The notes beneath the pieces are model-generated. The model saw only the letters and a program-made list of their open reading frames with translations. It made no database searches and was not told the origin of the DNA. A stretch of 39,171 nt of DNA from the NCBI RefSeq assembly GCF_003427025.1, contig NZ_QVAI01000033.1, forward strand, positions 1 through 39,171, read 5' to 3'. Origin of the DNA: Jiangella endophytica (lineage in GTDB: Bacteria > Actinomycetota > Actinomycetes > Jiangellales > Jiangellaceae). Shown here piece after piece: positions 24,718-33,062 of the stretch. The position numbers and the translations under genes are program-made. Every line of letters begins with the position of its first letter. Within the stretch, counting starts at the first letter, position 1.

Positions 24718-24986
24718 CCAGGAGTACACGACGTCGAAGCCGACGACGTCGACACGCTCGCCACCTACGACCATCCAATTCCTCCGGGACGTCGCGGCGA
24801 TCACCTCACGCGATCGGCGCCGGCCGGGTGACCTGGGTCGGCACACTCCCCAACGAGCCTGCTGCGGCTGCGCTGCTGCCTTGGGCGCTCGACGAACGCC
24901 GTGTCACCACCATCAGCTCCATCTGGGACGACATCCCAGCCCAGGTGAGCATCCACAGTGGCGTCACCCAGACCCGCGGCAGGTGA
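24718..24986 (+). pseudogene. GH42 beta-galactosidase C-terminal remnant, frameshifted
   Basis: Two reading-frame pieces are joined by a frameshift. The first is VEADDVDTLATYDHPI (about 24733-24780). The second is GAGRVTWVGTLPNEPAAAA followed by PAQVSIHSGVTQTRGR and a TGA at 24984-24986. This is the layout of the trimerisation and C-terminal beta domain of GH42 beta-galactosidases (ARYDHP, then H-x-x-GAGRVTxVGTLPD, then a VTVHSGTN-like strand). The catalytic barrel and the rest are missing. The remainder of 24987-25173 shows nothing recognisable. Confidence 0.55.
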
Positions 24987-25173
24987 TTTTCGTGGGAGCG
25001 ACCGGGTGCGCGGCTCGTGGCGCCGCCCTCCTCTGCGATATCGCGGCATCGCGTCCGCCGCCGCCAAGGACGACGGGCACGTGATGTGTCCTGGCCGGCT
25101 GGCCGATGAACACGGAGATGTCGTCGGTGTTCCCGGTGATGGCGACAGACTGATTCTCGCCGGCAGGTGCGAG

Positions 25174-26079
25174 TCACAGACGGTGGTCGAAGACGCGTGC
25201 CGCCCCGTGTTCGATGCGTGCGCGTAGCGTGGCCGGCAGGTTGGCGAGAACCGCTCGGGGGTCCGGGGTTCCCATGGGGAATGGCCAGTCGCTGCCGAGG
25301 GTGAGCTGGTCTGGGCCGAAGACCGCCGCGGCCAGTTCGACGACGCGCGGATCGTGCGAGAGCGTGTCGGTGGCGAGTCGTCTCAGTGCCGCGCTGGGCG
25401 CCTCGGCCGCGGGATCCAGGCCCGGCCGGTTGGTGTCGTGTCCGCGTTGCCACCGGCCCGCGAGTGCCGGCACGGCGCCGCCGCAGTGGACGAGCAGGAT
25501 CCGCAGGTCTGGCAGGCGGGTGAGGACCCCGCCGAACACGAGCTGTGCCGCGGCGACCGCTGTCTCGACCGGGTTTCCGAGGAGGTTGGCGAGGTAGTAC
25601 TCGCGCAGGCGTGGATCGGCGGAGTCTCCGGGGTGCAGCAGCATGGCGGCGCCATCGTCGGCGAGCCGTCTCCATAGCGGTTCGAGAGCGGGGTCGGCCA
25701 GGCTGGCCGACCGGCCGCCGGCCGACGCCGACGCACCGACCCAGCGTGGGTCGGTGCGTCGGCGCTCCCATTCCGCGAGCGCCACCGCAGGCTGATCCAG
25801 CGGCAGGTACGCGAGTGGGCGCAGGGCGGCGTGCTCGGCGACGCGCCGGAGCAGGCCGTCGTTGACCGTCGAGACCCAGGCCGCGGACGCCGTTTCGTCC
25901 TGGCCCTGCCGGAAGTACGGGGGAGGGATCGACACGATCGCGGCGTCGAGTGCGTTCACGGCCAGGTGGGACGTGAGCGCGTCAGGATCGTGCAGTGCGG
26001 CGGGCACCGCCGGGGCCGGCACGTCGTCGGGCAGCATCGGGGCGAGGTGGGTGTGGGCGTCGATCACCGGCAGGCTCAC
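25174..26079 (-). CDS. Amidohydrolase 2-family (ACMSD-like) hydrolase/decarboxylase
   Basis: 301 residues from the GTG at 26079, overlapping the FAH-gene stop as GTGA; longer in-frame options run through that gene and are unlikely. The TIM-barrel metal motif H-x-H is at residues 9 and 11 (VIDAHTH). Later ligands and active-site parts are MLLHPGDS, ILLVHCGGAVP and LTLGSDWPFP. In ACMSD-like enzymes zinc drives nonoxidative decarboxylation or C-C hydrolysis of ring-cleavage products. It is the last gene of the ten-gene operon. With RidA, FAH and cupin proteins it suggests degradation of a small organic acid; the exact step is unknown. Confidence 0.88.
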   Translation of the reverse strand: MSLPVIDAHTHLAPMLPDDVPAPAVPAALHDPDALTSHLAVNALDAAIVSIPPPYFRQGQDETASAAWVSTVNDGLLRRVAEHAALRPLAYLPLDQPAVALAEWERRRTDPRWVGASASAGGRSASLADPALEPLWRRLADDGAAMLLHPGDSADPRLREYYLANLLGNPVETAVAAAQLVFGGVLTRLPDLRILLVHCGGAVPALAGRWQRGHDTNRPGLDPAAEAPSAALRRLATDTLSHDPRVVELAAAVFGPDQLTLGSDWPFPMGTPDPRAVLANLPATLRARIEHGAARVFDHRL

Positions 26080-26957
26080 AGCGTCGTCCTCGCCACGCGG
26101 TTGCGGAGCTCGCCGAGCGGGCCGCCCAGCGTCGTGATCTCGTTGCCGTCGGCCAGGAACACCTGGGGTTCGCGGGCGTTGCCGATGCCGGCCGGCGTAC
26201 CGGTGAGCAGGACATCCCCGGCCCGCAGCGTCATTCCCCGGCTCAGCTCGGCGATCAGGCGCGGAATCGTGAAGGCCATCTGAGCGACCGTCGCCTCCTG
26301 CATCCGCCGGCCGTCGAGGTCGCACGCGATCGGGAGGGCGTCGACCTCGTCGATCTCGTCCACGGTCGTGAGCCACGGGCCCAGCGGCATGGTGCGGTCG
26401 ATCGACTTGCCCTTCAGCCACTGGCCTCCGTGCGCGCGTTGCAGGTCGCGCTGGCTCACGTCGTTGGCCAGACAGAACCCCACGATGTGCTGCCAGGCGG
26501 CTGCTTCGTCGATGGATCGGCCGTCCTGACCGATCACGACGACGATCTCTGCCTCGTAGTCCCACTTCGTCGAGAGCTCCGGGTCGAAGGCGATGTCGTC
26601 GTAAGGCCCGATCACCGTGTCGGGGCCCTTGGTGAAGAACGTCGGGTGCTCGGGCGGCGCGAGCGGGTCCTGGCCCTCCCGTTTGCCGCGGGACTCCTCG
26701 AAGTGATCCCAGTAGTTCCAGCCGGTGCACAGGATGTCGCGGCGGAAGCGGGCGAGTGGTGCGAGCAGCGGCAGCGAACCGGCCGGATGGGGCATTCCCG
26801 AACCCACTGCCGCCGCGATCCGTGCCCGGTGCTCGTCGTCGCCGCGGACGTAGTCGTCGACGTCGCCGAGTTCCTCGGGCAGGACCTCGAGAGCACCGTC
26901 TGCTGCGACGGAGGCGAGCCGTGGACGGTCGGCCAGCTCTACGCGTGCCAGCCGCAT
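26076..26957 (-). CDS. Fumarylacetoacetate hydrolase (FAH)-family protein
   Basis: 293 residues. Family features: CTGWNYWDHFEES, KWDYEAEIVVVIGQDGRSI with the acidic metal ligands (YEAEI), GFCLANDVSQRDLQ, QWLKGKSIDRTMPLGPWL, and LLTGTPAGIG near the C-terminus. FAH-fold enzymes hydrolyse or decarboxylate beta-diketo and 2-oxo-acid intermediates with a divalent metal. The ATG at 26957 overlaps the RidA stop by one base (TGATG). Likely reaction is C-C hydrolysis or decarboxylation of an oxo-acid in the operon's pathway; ureidoglycolate-lyase-like or acylpyruvase-like chemistry is also possible. Confidence 0.93.
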   Translation of the reverse strand: MRLARVELADRPRLASVAADGALEVLPEELGDVDDYVRGDDEHRARIAAAVGSGMPHPAGSLPLLAPLARFRRDILCTGWNYWDHFEESRGKREGQDPLAPPEHPTFFTKGPDTVIGPYDDIAFDPELSTKWDYEAEIVVVIGQDGRSIDEAAAWQHIVGFCLANDVSQRDLQRAHGGQWLKGKSIDRTMPLGPWLTTVDEIDEVDALPIACDLDGRRMQEATVAQMAFTIPRLIAELSRGMTLRAGDVLLTGTPAGIGNAREPQVFLADGNEITTLGGPLGELRNRVARTTL

Positions 26958-27364
26958 CAGTTGCCGACCGCCGCGATCGCGTTGATCTCGATGAGGTATT
27001 CGGGCTTCACGAAGCCCGACACCTCCACCATCGTCGATGCCGGTGGATCCGCGGTGAAGTACTGGCGGCGTACGGCGTGGATGGCCTCGAAGGCTCCGAT
27101 GTCGCGTACGTACACGTCGAGGCGCACGAGGTCGTCCAGCGTCCCGCCCGCGGCAGTGACGGCCGCGCGCAGGTTACGGCACACCTGGTGCGTCTGCTCC
27201 GTGATGTCGCCGACCCCGGCGATCCCGCCGTCGGCGGTCCGGGCCGTCATTCCGGAGATGAACAGCAGCTTCGCCGGGGCGGTGACCAGCACCGCCTGCG
27301 CGAAATGCCCGTTGGGGGGCGCCAGCTCGCCGGACACGATCGTCTGACTTGTCGATGTCGTCAT
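26957..27364 (-). CDS. RidA/YjgF-family deaminase-like protein
   Basis: 135 residues from the ATG at 27364. The RidA fold is evident from LAPPNGHFAQAVLVTAP, LLFISGMTARTADG, QTHQVCRNLRAAVTAAGGTLDDLVRLDVYVRD and TMVEVSGFVKPEYLIEINAIAAV. The Arg that salt-bridges the carboxylate of imine substrates in classical RidA (R105 type) is not clearly present, so it may belong to a divergent subgroup (such as the aminomuconate-deaminase group). It is translated with overlap to the FAH gene. Role inferred: hydrolysis of an enamine/imine intermediate. Confidence 0.9.
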   Translation of the reverse strand: MTTSTSQTIVSGELAPPNGHFAQAVLVTAPAKLLFISGMTARTADGGIAGVGDITEQTHQVCRNLRAAVTAAGGTLDDLVRLDVYVRDIGAFEAIHAVRRQYFTADPPASTMVEVSGFVKPEYLIEINAIAAVGN

Positions 27365-27377
27365 ATCGCTCTCCGGG

Positions 27378-27875
27378 TCAGTTTGCGTCGTCGGGGGAGG
27401 AGTACCACTCGGGCTGCGTCGGGTAGTGCGGGCCGTCGTAGACCTCGAGCAGCACGGTGTCCTCGTGCGCGAGCGTCGGCCCGTGGGCGCTGCCTTCCGG
27501 GTTCCAGTAGAACGAGCCCTTCTCGAGGGTGATGCCGGACGGGAGATAGCTGTAACGGCCCTCGAGGCAGAACATGAACTGGTTCGACGCGTGCGCATGC
27601 CGTGACGGGATTCCGCTGCCGGCGGCGAACCGGACGAGTGCGATCGACGCTCCGGTCCGGTCGTTGCGCCAGAGCATCTTCTGCGAGAGGCCGGCGAGCG
27701 TCTTGTCGATCCAGTCGAGGTCGTCGACCTGCAGCATGATCTCGCGGAAACGCGCGAGCGCGACTCCGGACGCGTCGGCGACGGGATCGCCGACGCGTCC
27801 GCTGTCGCCGGCGGCACCGGAGTAGGCCGCCGGTGCGGACAGGTTCTCGTCCGCGGGCCTCTGGTCATCGGACAT
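27378..27875 (-). CDS. Cupin-domain protein (ChrR-like/dioxygenase-like)
   Basis: 165 residues from the ATG at 27875, preceded by a GGAAGGAGA ribosome site. The cupin metal motif is visible: SRHAHASNQFMFCLEGRYSYL for the first motif with two His, and GSFYWNPEGSAHGPTLAHEDTVLLEVYDGP for the second with another His. The length and pattern resemble 2,4'-dihydroxyacetophenone-dioxygenase-like and ChrR-type cupins. It could be a metal-dependent oxygenase or isomerase, or a non-enzymatic sensor. The N-terminal about 35 residues are low in conservation. It overlaps the Ldh-family gene by 11 bases. Confidence 0.85.
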   Translation of the reverse strand: MSDDQRPADENLSAPAAYSGAAGDSGRVGDPVADASGVALARFREIMLQVDDLDWIDKTLAGLSQKMLWRNDRTGASIALVRFAAGSGIPSRHAHASNQFMFCLEGRYSYLPSGITLEKGSFYWNPEGSAHGPTLAHEDTVLLEVYDGPHYPTQPEWYSSPDDAN

Positions 27876-28956
27876 GGCTGTCTCCTTCCTGGAACACGGT
27901 GGAGGCGGTCCCGAACTCCTCCGCGGCGGCGGCGAGGGCACGGAGCGTCGCCGGTGAGACCGGCACACCGATCTCAGCGCTGCGGCGGGCCGCCTCGGAA
28001 CTTCCATCGCCGGGCAGCCGGACCGGGGCGGATCCTGGCGCGCGGGTACTCGACCGAACACGATCGGCGAGGAGGGTCGATCCCCGGCGGAACTCGGTCG
28101 CGCCCGGAAACCGGCTGGGATCGAGCGCGATGAACGTGTGCGACGACCCGTTGGGTGCGGTGACGTCATGGTAGAGGCCGGCCACGTCGGTGGTGATCGC
28201 ACCGCCGGAGAGGGCCCCGGTCAGCAGCTCGACCATGAGGGCGAGGCCGAAGCCTTTGCGTCCGCCGGTGGGCAGCAGCATTCCCTTGATCGCCGCGGCC
28301 GGGTCCGTGGTGGGCCGGCCCTCGTGGTCGGTGGCCCAGGTGGGCGGGATCGCCGTGCCCTCGGCCTCGGCGTTGCGGATCCGTCCGAGGGCGACTTCTG
28401 ACAGGGCGAGGTCGACGACGACGGGCGCACCGGCCGTTGGTGCCGCGAACGCGAGCGGATTGTTGCCGACGACGGGCTCCGCGCCGCCGGGAGCAGGCAT
28501 CAGCGGGCGGGTGTTGGCCATCGCGATCCCGATGAAGCCGGCGTCGGCCGCGCGCCGTGCGTACGCGCCGGCCGCGCCGAAGTGGAATGCGTCGTGGACC
28601 GTGACGACGCCGACACCGAAGCCCGCGGCTTTCGTGACGGCGAGGTCCATGCCCTGTCTGGCGCTCAACTGCCCCAGCATCCGCTCCGCGTCGAGCACGG
28701 CGACCGCCTGCTCGTCGCGGACCACCCGGGCGCGGGTCGCGGTCGAGACCGAGCCGGCGCGTAGGCGCGCGAGGTACATCGGCGTGAGCATGACGCCGTG
28801 CGAGGCGATGCCTCGGGCGTCGGAGTCCACCAGGCTGGTGGCGACGTCGTGGGCGGCCGCCGTGCTGAGTCCGGCGGCCGAGAAGAGCTCGCTCACGGCG
28901 TCGACCAAGTCAGTGAGCGGAAGGTAGCGGGTCAGAGGGATCTCCGGTTCGGTCAT
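27865..28956 (-). CDS. Ldh-family (malate/L-lactate dehydrogenase-like) oxidoreductase
   Basis: 363 residues from the ATG at 28956 (ATGA with the GntR stop). This NAD(P)-dependent family shows VSELFSAAGLSTAAAHDVATSLVDSDARGIASHG with the catalytic His (ASHG), VGVVTVHDAFHFGAAGAYA, NNPLAFAAPT, and LPTGGRKGFGLALMVELLTGAL near the C-terminus. Family members include YlbC/AllD-type ureidoglycolate dehydrogenases, sulfolactate dehydrogenases and delta1-piperideine-2-carboxylate reductases. It likely reduces or oxidises a 2-hydroxy/2-oxo acid in the operon pathway. Subfamily cannot be fixed by eye. Confidence 0.92.
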   Translation of the reverse strand: MTEPEIPLTRYLPLTDLVDAVSELFSAAGLSTAAAHDVATSLVDSDARGIASHGVMLTPMYLARLRAGSVSTATRARVVRDEQAVAVLDAERMLGQLSARQGMDLAVTKAAGFGVGVVTVHDAFHFGAAGAYARRAADAGFIGIAMANTRPLMPAPGGAEPVVGNNPLAFAAPTAGAPVVVDLALSEVALGRIRNAEAEGTAIPPTWATDHEGRPTTDPAAAIKGMLLPTGGRKGFGLALMVELLTGALSGGAITTDVAGLYHDVTAPNGSSHTFIALDPSRFPGATEFRRGSTLLADRVRSSTRAPGSAPVRLPGDGSSEAARRSAEIGVPVSPATLRALAAAAEEFGTASTVFQEGDSHVR

Positions 28957-29630
28957 GGTGCCGAGGCGCCGCTCGGGCGTCGGCCCTGCCGGGCGAGCAT
29001 GCCCGACTCGATGCGTTCGGCGGCGGTTGTCAGATGCTCGGTGAACGCGCTGGCAGCGGTCTCTTCGTCGTGCGCGATGCAGGCCTGGAGGATGCGTTCG
29101 TGTTCGCGCCGCGTCCGCTCGAGGTGCTCTGCGGTGAAGTGAGTGCCGAATCGGTAGCGCTCGCTGTTGCGCCAGACGGGCTCGATGGCGCGCGGCAGCC
29201 AGCGTGACCCGCATGCGCCATAGATCGCGAAGTGGAACTCGGTGTGCGCTGCGCGGGCGCCGACGGCATCGCCCGCCTCGACGGCAGCGACGAGTTGGTC
29301 GAGAGCGGTGCGGCTGGCCGCCGCTGCGACGTCGTCGAAGCGCTGCGCGGCTTGGCGCACCGCGATGGTCTCGAGGGTCAGGCGTGTCGCGGTGGTGTCG
29401 CGGAAGTCGTCGAGGTCGAGTTCACGCACCCACGCCCCGCGATGCGCGATGATCTCGACGATCCCGAGACTCTCGAGCTTGCGCAGCCCTTCGCGAATCG
29501 GCATCGGGCTGGTTCCGAGTCGCTGCGCGAGGTCGATGAGGCGGATGGGCTGTCCGGGCTCGAGCTCGCCGGTGATGATCATCTCGTGGATGTGCGCGGC
29601 GGCTGCTTCTGACATCGTGCGGTGCTCCAT
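28953..29630 (-). CDS. GntR/FCD-family regulator inside the operon
   Basis: 225 residues. N-terminal winged helix-turn-helix: HIHEMIITGELEPGQPIRLIDLAQRLGTSPMPIREGLRKLESLGIV. C-terminal FCD domain (about 80-215) with metal-binding-type Asp/His/His spacing (ATRLTLETIAVRQAA, HTEFHFAIYGACGS, EHERILQACIAHDEETAA). FCD GntR proteins sense small organic acids. The gene sits in the middle of the operon rather than at its end. Autoregulation through the TTGRTCAA repeats at 33063-33097 is a reasonable model, because no other promoter-like site or regulator is seen for this operon. Confidence 0.92.
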   Translation of the reverse strand: MEHRTMSEAAAAHIHEMIITGELEPGQPIRLIDLAQRLGTSPMPIREGLRKLESLGIVEIIAHRGAWVRELDLDDFRDTTATRLTLETIAVRQAAQRFDDVAAAASRTALDQLVAAVEAGDAVGARAAHTEFHFAIYGACGSRWLPRAIEPVWRNSERYRFGTHFTAEHLERTRREHERILQACIAHDEETAASAFTEHLTTAAERIESGMLARQGRRPSGASAP

Positions 29631-29632
29631 CG

Positions 29633-30421
29633 TCAGCCCTCTCGATTGTGTCGCAGGATCAGTGGCCCTATCGCGCTCGCCGTGCCGACAGCAAGGAGCG
29701 CGAGCAGCACGATGAACAGGATGACGGCGTAGAGCTGATCCATACTGAACGCGGTGCCGTAGGTCTTCACCAGCCCGCCGAGGCCGACGATGGCGATGAG
29801 GACCTCGCCGTTGATGAGGCCCTTGACACCACGCGCGACCCCCAGCCGGACGCCCTCCAGCAGATACGGCGTCGCCTCGACGATGCGGATCTGCCGAAGC
29901 ACTCCCCAGCGGGTCGTGCCGAACGACCGTGCCATCTCCAGCCGCGCCGGATCGGCCCGGCGGATGCCGCTGCTGGTGTTGACGATGACCACCCAGATGG
30001 AGAACAACACGACCGTCGCGATCCGTGTCTCCGGTCCGATGCCGAACAGCAGCATGAGCAGAGGCACGAACGCGATGATCGGGGCCGACATCCCGGCCTT
30101 CACATAGAGGTCGAGCAGGGCGTCGACGGTGGGCGACAGCCCCATGGCCAGCCCGATGACGGTGCCGGCCCCGATCGAGATCGCGAGCCCGATGCCCAGC
30201 GTCGTGAGGCTGGTGCGCAGCGGCTCGATCAGAGTGCCGTTGGTCAGGAGTTCACCGAAGCGCGCCGCGACATCGGTCACCGGGGGAACCGCGATGAAGG
30301 CCCCGGTCCGGCCGACGAGTTCCAGGACGACCAGGACCACCGTGAGCGACACCAGGAACGGGACGACGCCCAGGAACCGCGTGCCGAGCCGGCGAACGGG
30401 ACGAGTGGTCGTGAGGCTCAT
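29633..30421 (-). CDS. ABC transporter permease (SsuC/TauC-like), second copy
   Basis: 262 residues from the ATG at 30421 (ATGA with the ATPase stop). Six membrane spans, first FLGVVPFLVSLTVVLVVLELVG. EAA loop RADPARLEMARSFGTTRWGVLRQIRIVEATPYLLEGVRLGVARGVKGLINGEVL is clear. It is one of two permeases in the operon, flanking the ATPase gene. The two differ enough to suggest a heterodimeric channel rather than a simple homodimer, which would be the usual form in this family (nitrate, taurine, sulfonate, pyrimidine precursors). Start choice is set by the overlap. Confidence 0.92.
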   Translation of the reverse strand: MSLTTTRPVRRLGTRFLGVVPFLVSLTVVLVVLELVGRTGAFIAVPPVTDVAARFGELLTNGTLIEPLRTSLTTLGIGLAISIGAGTVIGLAMGLSPTVDALLDLYVKAGMSAPIIAFVPLLMLLFGIGPETRIATVVLFSIWVVIVNTSSGIRRADPARLEMARSFGTTRWGVLRQIRIVEATPYLLEGVRLGVARGVKGLINGEVLIAIVGLGGLVKTYGTAFSMDQLYAVILFIVLLALLAVGTASAIGPLILRHNREG

Positions 30422-31215
30422 GCGGCGTCCTCGTTCGCGATCATGCCCCGAAGCCGGTCCCAGACCGCGCTGGTGAGTTCGGCGAACCGGGCCGTCGAGC
30501 GGATCTCCTCGGTGCGGGGCCTGGGCAGGTCGATGGGCAGCACCTCGCGTACCCGGCCAGGGCGAGGCTCCATGATGACGACCCGATCGGACAGGAACAC
30601 CGCCTCGTCCATCGCATGCGTGACGAACAGCACGGTCATGTCGGTGTCGGCCCAGATGCGGAGAAGGTCGCTCTGCAGCAGCAGCCGCGTCTGCGCGTCG
30701 ATCGCCGAGAACGGTTCGTCCATGAGCAGGACGGACGGGTTCACGGCAAGGGCGCGGGCCAGACCGACCCGCTGCTGCATCCCGCCGGAGAGTTGACTCG
30801 GGTGCTTGTCCTCGAAGCCGCCGAGCCCGACACGTTCCAGGTGCTCGCGGGCGATGCGCCGACGCTCCTGGGCCGCGACACCGCGCTGCTTGAGCCCGAA
30901 CGCCACGTTGTCCTCGACCGTGAGCCAGGGCAGGAGCGCGAAGCTCTGGAACACGACGGCTCGTTCCGGGCCCGGCCCGCTGACTCGCCGTCCCAGGACG
31001 GAGATCTCGCCGCGGTCCACGCCGATGAGCCCGTCGACCATCTTGAGCAGGGTGGTCTTGCCGCACCCGCTCGGGCCGATGATGCTGACGAACTCACCTG
31101 GCGCGATGCTGATGTCGACGCCGTCGAGCGCGCGCACCGGCGGGCCGCCGCGAGGGTCGAGGTAGTCCTTGCCGACGCCGTCGATCGCGATGGCCGGAGT
31201 GGCGAATTCGGTCAT
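30418..31215 (-). CDS. ABC transporter ATP-binding protein (SsuB/TauB-like)
   Basis: 265 residues from the ATG at 31215 (ATGA with permease stop). Motifs: Walker A GPSGCGKTT, Q-loop VVFQSFALLPWLTVEDNV, signature LSGGMQQRVGLARALA, Walker B VLLMDEPFSAID and switch His in VLFVTHAMDEAV. This is the nitrate/sulfonate/taurine-importer ATPase class. It drives both permeases flanking its gene. FATPAIAIDGVGKDYL is the short N-terminal extension before the nucleotide-binding core. Confidence 0.95.
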   Translation of the reverse strand: MTEFATPAIAIDGVGKDYLDPRGGPPVRALDGVDISIAPGEFVSIIGPSGCGKTTLLKMVDGLIGVDRGEISVLGRRVSGPGPERAVVFQSFALLPWLTVEDNVAFGLKQRGVAAQERRRIAREHLERVGLGGFEDKHPSQLSGGMQQRVGLARALAVNPSVLLMDEPFSAIDAQTRLLLQSDLLRIWADTDMTVLFVTHAMDEAVFLSDRVVIMEPRPGRVREVLPIDLPRPRTEEIRSTARFAELTSAVWDRLRGMIANEDAA

Positions 31216-32018
31216 GTCCGAGCTCCGTTCCAGGAGGAGAGGCGCCGCTCGACGGCACCGACCATCGTGAGCAGCAGGATTCCCTCGATGACGATGACCA
31301 GGGTGATCGCCAGCACCGTGGTGACATCGAACCGCCCTTGCGCATCGGTGATCAGGCTTCCTATGCCGGCGCCGACGAGTGCGAGCTCGGCCACCACCAT
31401 GCCGATGAGCGCCTGGCCGAGGCCCACCCGGATGCCCGTCATGAACGCGGGCACCGCAGCCGGCAGGACGACTTCGCGGAGCACGGCGAGCCGGCTCGCG
31501 CCGAAGCTCCGTGCCATCTCGACGAGCGACGGGTCCGTGGACCTGACGCCGACGGCGCCGTTGACGGCGATGTACGCGAACGCGAAGAGGAAGACGACGA
31601 TGACGCGGGCGGCGAGGCTCAGCCCGAAGACGATCTGGATCACCGGAAGGAACGCGATGACGGGGACGGCGATGAGCACGCTCAGGTAGGGGCGGACCGT
31701 GAGAGTGACCAGGCGCGAGCGCCCCATGGCGATCGCGAGCGGCACGGCTACGGCGAGAGCCAGCGCGAAGCCGAGCAACAGCGCCTGGTTCGTGCCCCAC
31801 ACCGCCGTCCAGAACGCCGGCGTCGTGACGAGATCGCCCAACGTGGACAGCGTCCTGGTGAAGCTCGGGAACCCGAGGCCCGTCTCCGTGCCCGCGAGTT
31901 GCCAGGTCGTCAGCAGCGCGGCGAGCGAGACGACGCGGAGGATGACGGGGCGAGCTTGCGACCGGATACGGGTCGACCGTCGTTCCGTCACGGCACTCGG
32001 CAGGGTTGCCGCCGACAT
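31212..32018 (-). CDS. ABC transporter permease (SsuC/TauC-like), first copy
   Basis: 268 residues from the ATG at 32018, sharing one base with the binding-protein stop (TGATG). Six hydrophobic spans from PVILRVVSLAALLTTWQLAG onward; the EAA loop STDPSLVEMARSFGASRLAVLREVVLPAAVPAFMTGIRVGLGQ is intact. It forms the first half of the importer's membrane part, directly after the binding-protein gene. Together with the second permease at 29633-30421 it makes a four-gene, two-permease transport cassette. Confidence 0.93.
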   Translation of the reverse strand: MSAATLPSAVTERRSTRIRSQARPVILRVVSLAALLTTWQLAGTETGLGFPSFTRTLSTLGDLVTTPAFWTAVWGTNQALLLGFALALAVAVPLAIAMGRSRLVTLTVRPYLSVLIAVPVIAFLPVIQIVFGLSLAARVIVVFLFAFAYIAVNGAVGVRSTDPSLVEMARSFGASRLAVLREVVLPAAVPAFMTGIRVGLGQALIGMVVAELALVGAGIGSLITDAQGRFDVTTVLAITLVIVIEGILLLTMVGAVERRLSSWNGART

Positions 32019-33040
32019 CAGCCCTGAGCCTGGTTTGCGGCGTCGAGATACGTCAGATCCACCGCGCCTTCGGGCGTCACCGACGTGTATGCCTCGCCAT
32101 CGGCGTCGAAGAAGTCGATGGTGGACTGGACGTCGTCCTCGCCCAGGCCGCCGTCGACCGGCCAGGACTCCGCCGAGACGAAGGCATCGACGACTGCCGG
32201 GAGCAGGTCAGGATCGACCTCCGGCAACAGTTCCGCGGCCTTGTCGACGAGGATCGACGGGTCGGCGTACACGTCCCGGTAGACCTCGAGGTGGGTGGCC
32301 ACCCAGGCCGTGGCGAGTTCGGGATTGGCCTCCAGCCACTCCGGCGTGGCGGCGAAGGCGCCACGCATGATCGGCAACGTCGTGGTGAAGTCCTCGACGA
32401 TCACGAACTCTCCGGGGCGTTCCGCGTTGAGCAGGGTCCAGTCCTGCAGGTCGATGGGACTCGCGTCCATCTGACCCTGCAGGAGGGCGGCGAGCCGGTT
32501 CTCGCTGCCCTCGACCACCGTGATCTGGGGCGCAGCGGCGGGGCACTCGTTCGCGAACCACTGGACGGCGAGCTGCCCGACGAAGGACGCCTCCGACTGG
32601 ATGCCGACGACCTTGCCGTCGAGAGATTCGCAGTCGGGAAACTCGGCGCGCGAGACCATCACGAACTCGTTGGTGTTGCCGGCGAGGAAGAACTTCGCCG
32701 GGAGCCCCTGGTCCATCAGATCCATGACCTGGGCGATGGCGGCGATGTCGACCTCGCCCTGAGCGAACGCCTGCAGCTGGTTGGGGTTGCCGCCCAGCGC
32801 GACGGCCTCGACCTCGAAGCCCTGTTCGGCGAGCCGATCGATGGCGATGGCGGTCGGCAGATAGGCGATGGACCAGCCGCTGAAGCCGAGCGTGGCCGAC
32901 GTGCCGCCGCTGCCGCCGGACTGCTCGGTGGGCTGGTCGTCGCCGCCGCAGCTCGAGAGCGCGAGGGTGCCGGCGAGGGCGGCCGCCGCGATGCGGGCGC
33001 CTCGCAACCAGACGGAGCCCGGGTGGGAGGGAGAACTCAT
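32018..33040 (-). CDS. Substrate-binding lipoprotein (SsuA/NrtA/ThiY-like)
   Basis: 340 residues from the ATG at 33040, with an AGGAGGCAC ribosome site upstream. A short Sec signal ends at the lipobox ALSSC, Cys31, then a Gly/Ser-rich linker. The bilobal core has WSIAYLPTAIAIDRLAEQGFEVEAVALGG at the start, QAFAQGEVDIAAIAQVMDL, and VGIQSEASFVGQLAVQWF. This is the nitrate/taurine/thiamine-precursor-type fold that binds small organic solutes. It is the first gene of the operon and lies right after the promoter described at 33063-33097. Its ligand is probably the substrate degraded by the downstream enzymes. Confidence 0.92.
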   Translation of the reverse strand: MSSPSHPGSVWLRGARIAAAALAGTLALSSCGGDDQPTEQSGGSGGTSATLGFSGWSIAYLPTAIAIDRLAEQGFEVEAVALGGNPNQLQAFAQGEVDIAAIAQVMDLMDQGLPAKFFLAGNTNEFVMVSRAEFPDCESLDGKVVGIQSEASFVGQLAVQWFANECPAAAPQITVVEGSENRLAALLQGQMDASPIDLQDWTLLNAERPGEFVIVEDFTTTLPIMRGAFAATPEWLEANPELATAWVATHLEVYRDVYADPSILVDKAAELLPEVDPDLLPAVVDAFVSAESWPVDGGLGEDDVQSTIDFFDADGEAYTSVTPEGAVDLTYLDAANQAQG

Positions 33041-33062
33041 TGCCGTGCCTCCTCGGTAGAAT

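Noticed and set aside
27378..27875. Cupin as 3-hydroxyanthranilate 3,4-dioxygenase
   Set aside because: The cupin metal motif is H-A-H-A-S-N-Q-F, unlike the HAO pattern (DYHINEGEE-type), so I do not assign this enzyme.
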